This document shows, piece by piece, positions 1 to 4,901 of a stretch of DNA of 14,237 nucleotides; the first letter of the stretch is position 1; each line of letters starts with the position of its first letter. Origin of the DNA: DTYU01 sp040757355 (GTDB taxonomy: Bacteria > Bacillota > Desulfotomaculia > Desulfotomaculales > Ammonificaceae); assembly GCA_040757355.1 (NCBI GenBank), contig JBFLWY010000051.1, forward strand, positions 1 to 14,237, written 5' to 3'. The notes beneath the pieces are model-generated. The model saw only the letters and a list, made by a program, of their open reading frames with translations, was not told where the DNA came from and made no database searches. The position numbers and the translations under genes were made by a program.

Positions 1-107
1 ACTTCGATCGTCTGGATCGGCATGCGGTGGCAAGGAGATTGAAGAAGCGGCTTGAGGCCATCGGCTTCCGGGTCGAACTGCAAGACCTGGAAAACACTGC
101 CGCTTAA
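1..107 (+). CDS. C-terminal end of an unidentified protein (possible transposase)
   Basis: An open frame enters from the left edge and ends at TAA 105-107, giving about 34 residues. The tail contains a basic RRLKKRLEAIGFRV segment. A tail of the form R-L-x-x-x-G-F/Y-x-V is something I associate with the ends of some insertion-sequence transposases, but that is memory of a pattern and not proof. Only the end is visible, so neither the start nor any catalytic residue can be judged. It stops 28 bases before the proposed gltX start. Function should be treated as unknown. Confidence 0.5.
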   Translation, partial: FDRLDRHAVARRLKKRLEAIGFRVELQDLENTAA

Positions 108-135
108 AGTCTATTTTCGGAGGAGGTGCAATACC

Positions 136-1620
136 ATCATCAGTTCCGGTGTACGTGTGCGGTTCGCCCCCAGTCCAACGGGCAGCCTCCACATCGGCGG
201 CGCCCGAACCGCTTTATTCAACTACCTTTTCGCGCGCGCCAACCGCGGGAGATTTATTCTTCGCCTGGAGGACACCGACTTCGAGAGGCGCATTGAAGGA
301 GCGGAAGAAGGCATCATCGCGAGTTTAAGATGGCTCGGACTTGACTGGGATGAAGGACCGGACACCGGTGGGGAGTACGGGCCTTACCGCCAGTCGGAGC
401 GTCTTGAGACTTACCGGCGGGAGTCGGAACGGCTCCTGTCTGCCGGCCTGGCCTACCCTTGCTACTGCACGCCGGAGGAGCTTGCGGCGGAACGTGAGGA
501 AGCGAGGAAGGCGGGGCGCGCTCCCCGTTACAGCGGGAGGTGCTGCGGGCTTACCCCTGAAGCACGTGCGGCGAAAGAAGCCGCAGGCCTGAGGCATGCG
601 GTACGGTTGCGGGTTCCGCAAACCGGGCAGACCGTGGTAGAGGACCTTATACGCGGGACGGTGGTCTTTGAAAACGCCACTCTCGATGACTTTATCATCA
701 TGAAATCAAACGGCGTCCCGACTTATAACTTTGCCTGCGTAGTCGACGACGCGATGATGGCCATAACCCACGTCATCAGGGCTGAAGAACACCTTTCGAA
801 TACACCGAAGCAGATCCTCGTTTTCCAGGCGCTCGGTTACCATCTGCCCAGTTTTGCACACGTCCCGATGATCCTTGCCCCGGACAGGGCAAAACTCTCA
901 AAGCGCCACGGGGCAACCGGGGTCGAGGAATTTCGTGGCCAGGGGTACTTGCCGGAGGCACTTTTCAATTATCTGGCCCTACTCGGCTGGTCTCCGGGTG
1001 ACGAGCGTGAGTTGCTGAGCAGCGATGAAATTGTGCGCGAGTTCTCTCTGGACGCAGTATCCAAACATGCCGCGATTTATGACGTGCAGAAACTGACCTG
1101 GCTGAACAGCCAGTACATAAACACTGTGCCGCTAGAGCGCCTTTTCGAAGCGGCGCTCCCTTTTTTCCGGGACGCGGGATTATTAGAAGAGGTTCCGGCG
1201 GCAGCGGAGAAAGAATATGTGATCCGGGTTCTTGAAACTGTCCGGTCGCGGGCGCGAACCCTGGTTGAATTAACAGACATGGCTGCCTACTTCTTCCGGG
1301 ACGACTTTGCCTACGATCCCAAAGGGGTACAAAAGATTTTCAGGTCGCCCGGAGTCCCGGATCTGTTGCGCCGGGGAAGCGAGGCGCTCAGTGGAGTAGA
1401 ACCGTTCGGCGTAGCCGAAACGGAAGCCGCTTACCGCAAGTTGATCGACTTTCTCGGCATCAGCGGGGGTGCGCTTATCCACCCGACGCGCCTGGCCTTG
1501 ACCGGGCGGACGGTCGGCCCCGGGCTTTTTGACGTGATCGCCCTTCTCGGCAAAGAACGGTGCCTCGAACGGCTCCGGCGTGCAGCAGACTGGATCGAGG
1601 GAAACCTGGTGAACCAGTAG
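136..1620 (+). CDS. gltX: Glutamyl-tRNA synthetase
   Basis: Class I aminoacyl-tRNA synthetase that charges tRNA-Glu with glutamate in the cytoplasm. The chain opens with RFAPSPTG and the HIGH-type motif HIGG (residues 19-22 from the start used here). It carries the KMSKS-type motif KLSKRHG near residues 253-259. A zinc-finger-like insert has C109-x-C111 and C136-C137. The C-terminal anticodon-binding half ends with the usual LFDVIALLGKERCLERL. At about 494 residues the length is normal. A strong GGAGGAGGTG site lies at 119-128, but no ATG, GTG or TTG follows at normal spacing. ATC 136, 9 bases past GGAGG, would give the expected N-terminus. GTG 157 would remove the first strand (MRFAPSPTG). 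TTG 52 would add 28 residues overlapping the previous gene. Function is very sure; the start is not. Confidence 0.97.
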   Translation: MISSGVRVRFAPSPTGSLHIGGARTALFNYLFARANRGRFILRLEDTDFERRIEGAEEGIIASLRWLGLDWDEGPDTGGEYGPYRQSERLETYRRESERLLSAGLAYPCYCTPEELAAEREEARKAGRAPRYSGRCCGLTPEARAAKEAAGLRHAVRLRVPQTGQTVVEDLIRGTVVFENATLDDFIIMKSNGVPTYNFACVVDDAMMAITHVIRAEEHLSNTPKQILVFQALGYHLPSFAHVPMILAPDRAKLSKRHGATGVEEFRGQGYLPEALFNYLALLGWSPGDERELLSSDEIVREFSLDAVSKHAAIYDVQKLTWLNSQYINTVPLERLFEAALPFFRDAGLLEEVPAAAEKEYVIRVLETVRSRARTLVELTDMAAYFFRDDFAYDPKGVQKIFRSPGVPDLLRRGSEALSGVEPFGVAETEAAYRKLIDFLGISGGALIHPTRLALTGRTVGPGLFDVIALLGKERCLERLRRAADWIEGNLVNQ

Positions 1621-1676
1621 AAACAAAGGATTTCCCCATGCTGCTGTCAAGCGGCACCACGAGGGATGAAAACGGG
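1621..1676 (+). repeat. Dispersed hairpin repeat, copy 1 (directly after gltX)
   Basis: Starting right after the gltX stop codon, this segment matches 13797-13849 closely, roughly four of five positions by eye, with small indels. The core is an inverted repeat, TGCTGCT (1639-1645) and AGCGGCA (1650-1656), with a 4-base loop and one T-G pair. It is followed by CCAC and ATGAAAA. There is no T-run, so it is not a classical terminator. The other copy also begins just after a stop codon. Confidence 0.6.
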
Positions 1677-1758
1677 GCGAATAGACCTGTAAGCTGGCTA
1701 CTAAGATGCAGAAGAGTAACATAAACGAAACGCGGTGAGAAGCGAGCAGAGCGCGGAA

Positions 1759-1857
1759 CCCAGCACTCAATTCAACTTGGAAAGTAGCAATTGCATAAAA
1801 ACGTTAAATGTTCTGAAAACAGCTTGTATTTTTGCCAGGGTGAGTTTGAGTGCTGGG
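1759..1857. repeat. Inverted pair of the CCCAGCACTCAA repeat
   Basis: CCCAGCACTCAA at 1759-1770 and its exact reverse complement at 1846-1857 enclose 75 bases without a credible reading frame. Three more copies of the same 11-mer core lie at 14037, 14127 and 14185. The arrangement could be a miniature inverted-repeat element or a remnant of one. No target-site duplication was recognised. Confidence 0.6.
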
Positions 1858-1876
1858 GGACAGGCTGGAGCGTATG

Positions 1877-1978
1877 GGAAGTGAGAAGTGAGAAGTGCGA
1901 GTTATGAAGAAATTCGCGCAGCGAATTTATCCCTTAAAAATCTCACCTCTAACTTCCCTCATCTCACCTCTCAAATGC
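1877..1978. repeat. GAAGTGA tandem repeats and hairpin element
   Basis: Three 7-base units (GAAGTGA, GAAGTGA, GAAGTGC) lie at 1878-1898. A perfect hairpin follows, AAATTCGC (1910-1917), loop GCA, GCGAATTT (1921-1928). The stretch 1941-1973 is rich in CTCACCTCT/CTTCC, roughly the complement of the left repeats, so the whole could fold as a long imperfect hairpin. No coding potential is seen. Meaning unknown. Confidence 0.5.
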
Positions 1979-2063
1979 CGGCGAGCCTGACGCAGTAATG
2001 TGAAGCTCATCGCCGCGCCCATCGAAAGAAGTACTATTGTCAGAAGAGGACCTTAAGGACCTC

Positions 2064-2092
2064 TTGACGCGCCAGGAAAAGCCCGGTAGAAT
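2064..2092 (+). promoter_or_regulatory. Sigma-A-type promoter of the first fluoride riboswitch
   Basis: The -35 box TTGACG (2064-2069) and -10 box TAGAAT (2087-2092) are separated by 17 bases, so transcription should start near 2098-2100. The segment 2073-2103, covering most of the spacer and the -10 box, is identical over 31 bases to 4748-4778, the promoter of the second riboswitch. An imperfect palindrome, AAGAGG (2044-2049) to CCTCTT (2060-2065), overlaps the -35 box and is absent from the second copy. Confidence 0.8.
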
Positions 2093-2138
2093 TAAACGTG
2101 GCGATTCTTGCATCCCGGATGACCTGGGAGCAAGCGCC

Positions 2139-2181
2139 GGCGATGGGGCTCGCCTAAGGCAGCATACGCTAATGGCTCCTG
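2139..2181 (+). promoter_or_regulatory. Fluoride riboswitch aptamer (crcB motif), copy 1
   Basis: The sequence starts with GGCGATGGGGCTCGCC (2139-2154) and continues TAAGGCAGC, ATAC, GCTAATGGCTCCTG. This matches the known fluoride aptamer family, whose Bacillus cereus member reads GGCGAUGGAGUUCGCC...GCUAAUGACUCC. The first stem is GGCGA/TCGCC. The loop bases GGGGC (2145-2149) can pair with GCTCC (2175-2179) as the family's pseudoknot, and AGC/GCT forms the small second stem. The pseudoknot strand GCTCC is also the left arm of the terminator that follows. Fluoride binding should therefore keep the RNA in the antiterminated state and switch on the downstream MFS gene. Assignment is by motif and by the matching second copy. 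Confidence 0.93.
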
Positions 2182-2211
2182 TAAAAACAGGAGCCATTTT
2201 ACTTTATCTTT
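2171..2211 (+). terminator. Intrinsic terminator of fluoride riboswitch 1
   Basis: AATGGCTCCTG (2171-2181), loop TAAAAA, CAGGAGCCATT (2188-2198) form an 11-bp stem followed by the T-rich TTTTACTTTATCTTT. The left arm overlaps the aptamer pseudoknot strand, so the two structures exclude each other. This is the usual expression platform for this riboswitch class. Confidence 0.92.
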
Positions 2212-2290
2212 AGTCAACGATGGGAACCGGCCTGGTGCTGCGCGGGTTACTTATTCCTACTGCCGAATAAAAAGTTTGCAGGAGGCCCCT

Positions 2291-2353
2291 GTGAGGGAAC
2301 CAATGCTGCTCACTTACTTTTCCCGGAATTGCTGGGCGAAAAGCGATGTTTAA
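2291..2353 (+). CDS. Possible 20-residue leader ORF overlapping the MFS start
   Basis: GTG 2291 has the best ribosome-binding site in this area (GCAGGAGG, 2278-2285). It opens a 20-codon frame, beginning VREPMLLTYFSRNCW, that ends at TAA 2351-2353, overlapping the ATG (2346) of the MFS gene. The MFS ATG has no good site of its own, so translation may be coupled. Alternatively the leader encodes the true N-terminus of the transporter, displaced by a frameshift; its FSRN segment resembles what I recall from N-termini in this family. Real expression is unproven. Confidence 0.4.
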   Translation: MREPMLLTYFSRNCWAKSDV

Positions 2354-3509
2354 CATCATCCTGCTTGGCCTCGTCAGTTTTCTCACCGACGTCAGCTCCG
2401 AGATGGTCTACCCGCTGGTCCCGCTCTTCCTCACGCTCCAGCTCGGGGCCACGCCGGCCATTGTCGGTGTGATCGAAGGCCTGGCGGAGAGCACCGCCAG
2501 CCTGCTGAAAGTCTTTTCAGGCTATTGGTCCGACCGCGTCGGGCAGCGCAAGCCGCTCGCCATCGCCGGCTACGCCCTTTCCACTCTCGGCAAGCTTCTT
2601 TTTTACTTTGCCGCCTCCTGGAGCTGGGTCTTAGCCGGGCGCCTCGCCGACCGCTTCGGCAAGGGGGTGCGCACCGCACCCCGGGACGCCCTCATCGCCG
2701 ATTCGAGCGACCCGCACACCTACGGCTTGTCCTTCGGGCTGCACCGGGCGATGGACACCTTCGGCGCCGTCGCGGGAGTGGCAGCGGCCTACCTTTTCCT
2801 CCGCCACGCGCCGGCCGATTTTCGCCCCGTCTTCCTTTACGCCGTCATTCCCGCGGCCCTCGGGGTACTCCTGCTTTTCTTCGTCCGGGAGAAGCGCGAC
2901 CGGCGTTCCCGGACCGCCCAGCGCCTCAACCTCAATTGGCGCGAACTCGACCCGCGGCTTAAGGCCTTCTTGGCGGTGGTTTTCCTTTTCACTCTCGGGA
3001 ATTCCTCCAACCAGTTCCTGCTGCTGCGGGCTCAGAACCTGGGCTTCCCAGTGCAGGACGTGCTGCTTCTCTACCTTGTTTACGTGAGCGTCTACGGCCT
3101 TCTCGCCTACCCGGCGGGGCGCCTCTCCGACCGGGTCGGCCGGCGGCGCCTTCTTGTCTGGGGTTACCTTACCTACGGCTTGGTTTACTTGGGCTTCGCC
3201 CTCGCCCGGCAGCCGGAAACCCTGTGGCCGCTCTTCGCCGCTTACGGCCTCTACTCGGCGGCCACCGAAGGCGTGGAGAAGGCCCTCGTCGCCGCGATCG
3301 CCCCGAAACACCAGCGGGGCACGCTCATCGGGCTGCACGCCACCCTGGTGGGCATCGGGCTCCTCCCGGCGTCGCTCTTCGCCGGTTTTCTCTGGAAAAC
3401 CCTCGGCCCCGCGGCGCCCTTTTACTTCGGCGGGGCAATGGGTGTCTCAACCGCCGCGGCATTGGCGGTGGTGCTGCGCTCGCGGGGTAAGGAGCAGCCG
3501 CCCGTCTGA
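2346..3509 (+). CDS. MFS transporter under fluoride riboswitch control
   Basis: Inner-membrane major facilitator superfamily protein of 387 residues with about 12 hydrophobic segments, a normal MFS_1 length. The N-terminus has D15-x3-E19-M-x-YPL-x-P, which I associate with a bacterial MFS subgroup. Motif A, GYWSDRVGQRK, lies at residues 59-69. Its second-half counterpart GRLSDRVGRRR follows the central loop, and AGRLADRFGKGVRTAPRDA lies between. The substrate cannot be read from the sequence. Its position about 135 bases after a fluoride riboswitch suggests a role in fluoride stress; the well-established fluoride exporters are Fluc/CrcB and CLC-F, and this is neither. ATG 2346 is the only reasonable start, because an in-frame TGA lies at 2292, but it lacks a clear ribosome-binding site and overlaps the leader ORF. 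GC content is higher than in the toxin genes that follow. Confidence 0.93.
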   Translation: MFNIILLGLVSFLTDVSSEMVYPLVPLFLTLQLGATPAIVGVIEGLAESTASLLKVFSGYWSDRVGQRKPLAIAGYALSTLGKLLFYFAASWSWVLAGRLADRFGKGVRTAPRDALIADSSDPHTYGLSFGLHRAMDTFGAVAGVAAAYLFLRHAPADFRPVFLYAVIPAALGVLLLFFVREKRDRRSRTAQRLNLNWRELDPRLKAFLAVVFLFTLGNSSNQFLLLRAQNLGFPVQDVLLLYLVYVSVYGLLAYPAGRLSDRVGRRRLLVWGYLTYGLVYLGFALARQPETLWPLFAAYGLYSAATEGVEKALVAAIAPKHQRGTLIGLHATLVGIGLLPASLFAGFLWKTLGPAAPFYFGGAMGVSTAAALAVVLRSRGKEQPPV

Positions 3510-3525
3510 TACGATTTGCCGGTTA

Positions 3526-3594
3526 ATTTAAAGTCATCCCCTTGGGGCATCTTACTTAATAGAGTCCGAAAAACCTAAAACTTCGACTTTAAAT
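3526..3594. repeat. Nested inverted repeats downstream of the MFS gene
   Basis: ATTTAAAGTC (3526-3535) and GACTTTAAAT (3585-3594) are perfect 10-base complements. They enclose a small CCCC-TT-GGGG hairpin (3538-3547). The structure sits 16 bases after the MFS stop and may mark the transcript end, but no T-run follows. Further on are a perfect palindrome CGGGTGCACCCG (3649-3660) and AAGTTTTT/AAAAACTT arms (3702-3709, 3716-3723). Confidence 0.45.
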
Positions 3595-3721
3595 ACCCGA
3601 CCAAGCGGTTACCTACGCTATCTTGCTTGAAAGGCAAGGGAGGAGCCCCGGGTGCACCCGTTAGAATTATATCTTTTGTGAAAATCTCTCGAAGGAATTT
3701 TAAGTTTTTTTGTCGAAAAAC

Positions 3722-3750
3722 TTGCCCTAAGAGTCCACGTTCCTTATCAT
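3722..3750 (+). promoter_or_regulatory. Probable promoter of the Doc-type toxin-antitoxin pair
   Basis: TTGCCC (3722-3727) and TATCAT (3745-3750) are spaced by 17 bases, about 50 bases ahead of the first gene start. An inverted repeat with arms AAGTTTTT and AAAAACTT (3702-3723) touches the -35 box and is a candidate operator for autoregulation. This rests on consensus only. Confidence 0.5.
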
Positions 3751-3801
3751 AAGGAGTACAATCGTTTTAGTAAAGTGTACCCCGGAAGGGAGGAGGCTGG
3801 T

Positions 3802-3972
3802 GTGACCAAAACACTTGAAAGAATAAAGAAACTTCAGTTGTCGCGGTATGAACTGAAATACTACAGCTTAAGTGAACGCTGGAGGGAAGAGATTCCGGAA
3901 AAGGTCCTTGAACGACTCGCCAAGGCAATCGAGAAAAATAAAGAAGCCCTCAAGGAGTTAGAAAAGTATTAG
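3802..3972 (+). CDS. Candidate antitoxin, 56 aa, no recognised family
   Basis: Small charged, probably all-helical protein that begins MTKTLERIKKLQLSRYELKY and ends in a Lys/Glu-rich helix (KAIEKNKEALKELEKY). GTG 3802 is chosen because GGGAGGAGG (3788-3796) lies just ahead with ideal spacing; GTG 3775 would add nine residues without such a site. It lies immediately upstream of a Doc/Fic-type toxin on the same strand, the usual antitoxin position. It does not look like Phd/YefM, and I recognise no DNA-binding motif with confidence. The antitoxin role is inferred from position and size only. The AT-rich, Lys/Glu-rich composition contrasts with the high-GC MFS gene and suggests transfer. Confidence 0.75.
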   Translation: MTKTLERIKKLQLSRYELKYYSLSERWREEIPEKVLERLAKAIEKNKEALKELEKY

Positions 3973-4018
3973 AAATTCTCCTCCTGCCAAGGAATGCGTT
4001 TACCTATCGCGGGATTGG

Positions 4019-4444
4019 GTGATAATTGCCCATATTGCGCTGGTGGATTGGAGCCAAGGAGGGCGCCCAACTCCCCCACGAGCCGTCCGGTTTGACCTTT
4101 TAGAATCGGCCATCAATTTGCCCAAGCAGCAATGGTACGAAGGGATTTATATCAAATCCGCTGCATTGTTTCGGTCTCTGATTCAGAATCATCCTTTTCT
4201 TGACGGAAATAAGAGAACGGCGATAGTGGCCCTGGACGTTTTTCTTGGCCTTAACGGTTATGAGTTCAAAGCGAAGAAAAAGGATATGGTGGAATTTGCG
4301 CTAAAAACTGCGAAGGGCGAGGTTAAGGATTTGGGTGAAATAGCGGAGTGGATTCGGAAAAGGAGCCGGAAACGCTCTTTCATCCAGGAGGTTAAGTGGT
4401 ATAAAAAAATCTTTAGGAAGATAGGTAAGCGGTTGTCTGAATGA
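4019..4444 (+). CDS. Doc/Fic-family toxin
   Basis: Death-on-curing-type Fic-fold protein of 141 residues. The active-site motif HPFLDGNKRT lies at residues 58-67, matching the Doc-type H-x-F-x-D-x-N-K-R. Around it are the family features LLESAI, YIKSAALFRSLIQNHPF, ALDVFLGLNGYEF, and a C-terminal GEVKDLGEIAEWIRK. Known Doc proteins phosphorylate elongation factor Tu and stop translation; this member has not been tested. GTG 4019 is the first ordinary start but has no good ribosome-binding site. The frame stays open upstream to 3962 and encodes YLSRDW, which resembles the start of other Doc proteins, so the true start may be an unusual codon such as ATT 3968 behind CAAGGAG (3951-3957). Otherwise the gene is 5'-damaged. 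It lies 46 bases after the candidate antitoxin. Confidence 0.88.
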   Translation: MIIAHIALVDWSQGGRPTPPRAVRFDLLESAINLPKQQWYEGIYIKSAALFRSLIQNHPFLDGNKRTAIVALDVFLGLNGYEFKAKKKDMVEFALKTAKGEVKDLGEIAEWIRKRSRKRSFIQEVKWYKKIFRKIGKRLSE

Positions 4445-4738
4445 GGCCGGGTGTTGTTCCGACACTACAACCCACGTCCACGCCTTTTTGTATACCCCCT
4501 GGACAGCTTTATCGGTCAAGTCAAGCCTCACCAGGCGAATCTCCCTGGATGCGGAATAATCAGGCGTGTAGAGAAGCAGCGGGCCAGGATAAGTACCTAA
4601 ATACATGCGGCTCTTTCCCTTCCAGGTTTAGCTTTAAATAAATTTTGCCATTGTTCTTGTAACAAAGGCAAACATTAGCCAAAGCCGGCTTCAGACAGTT
4701 TTGGCGGCTTAAGTTGGCAAAAGCCGCGTGAATTTCTC
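4445..4738. other. Intergenic spacer with two hairpins
   Basis: No convincing gene lies on the plus strand. Two inverted repeats stand out. The first is TTTGCC-A-TTGTT (4644-4655), loop CTTGT, AACAA-A-GGCAAA (4661-4672), which read on the minus strand runs into AATTTATTT and could terminate leftward transcription. The second is GCGGCTT (4704-4710) and AAGCCGC (4721-4727), ending 11 bases before the -35 box of the second riboswitch. A minus-strand frame from 4606 leftwards has a protein-like beginning but overlaps the toxin gene and is not called. Confidence 0.45.
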
Positions 4739-4767
4739 TTGAAGTGTCAGGAAAAGCCCGGTAGAAT
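4739..4767 (+). promoter_or_regulatory. Sigma-A-type promoter of the second fluoride riboswitch
   Basis: TTGAAG (4739-4744) and TAGAAT (4762-4767) are 17 bases apart. The segment 4748-4778 is identical to 2073-2103 at the first riboswitch, while the sequence upstream of the -35 box differs. Transcription should start near 4773-4775. Confidence 0.8.
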
Positions 4768-4811
4768 TAAACGTGGCGGTTTGGGACTCGGGGCGGCCTG
4801 GGACCAACGCC

Positions 4812-4854
4812 GGCGATGGGGCTCGCCTAGGGCAGTTTACGCTAATAGCTCCTG
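4812..4854 (+). promoter_or_regulatory. Fluoride riboswitch aptamer (crcB motif), copy 2
   Basis: GGCGATGGGGCTCGCC (4812-4827) is identical to copy 1. It is followed by TAGGGCAGTTTACGCTAAT and AGCTCCTG. The pseudoknot pair GGGGC (4818-4822) with GCTCC (4848-4852) is kept. The small stem reads AGT/GCT instead of AGC/GCT, a change that keeps pairing through T-G. The sequence between promoter and aptamer differs from copy 1 but still folds into a hairpin that abuts the aptamer. It should switch on the downstream toroid-repeat gene when fluoride is bound. Confidence 0.93.
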
Positions 4855-4883
4855 CAGAAAGAAGCAGGAGCTGTTCTATTTTT
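4844..4883 (+). terminator. Intrinsic terminator of fluoride riboswitch 2
   Basis: AATAGCTCCTGC (4844-4855), loop AGAAAGAA, GCAGGAGCTGTT (4864-4875) give a 12-bp stem with one T-G pair, followed by CTATTTTT. As in copy 1 the left arm contains the pseudoknot strand, so aptamer and terminator are mutually exclusive. Confidence 0.9.
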
Positions 4884-4901
4884 AAGAGAGGGAAGCGGAA
4901 A

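Noticed and set aside
1964..2197. Open frames on both strands across riboswitch 1, including plus-strand KEVLLSEEDLKDLL
   Set aside because: The region is explained by the promoter, leader hairpin, aptamer and terminator; no start codon with a ribosome site exists.
4301..4606. Minus-strand frame with a protein-like beginning (MYLGTYPGPLLLYTPDYSA)
   Set aside because: About half of it runs antisense through the Doc toxin gene, the ribosome-binding site is weak, and no family was recognised. It could be a fragment of a lost gene in 4450-4606 but is not supported enough to call.
4773..4901. N-terminal extension of the toroid-repeat protein through the riboswitch
   Set aside because: It would translate the aptamer and terminator; TTG 4902 after the terminator fits a ribosome site and the repeat structure.
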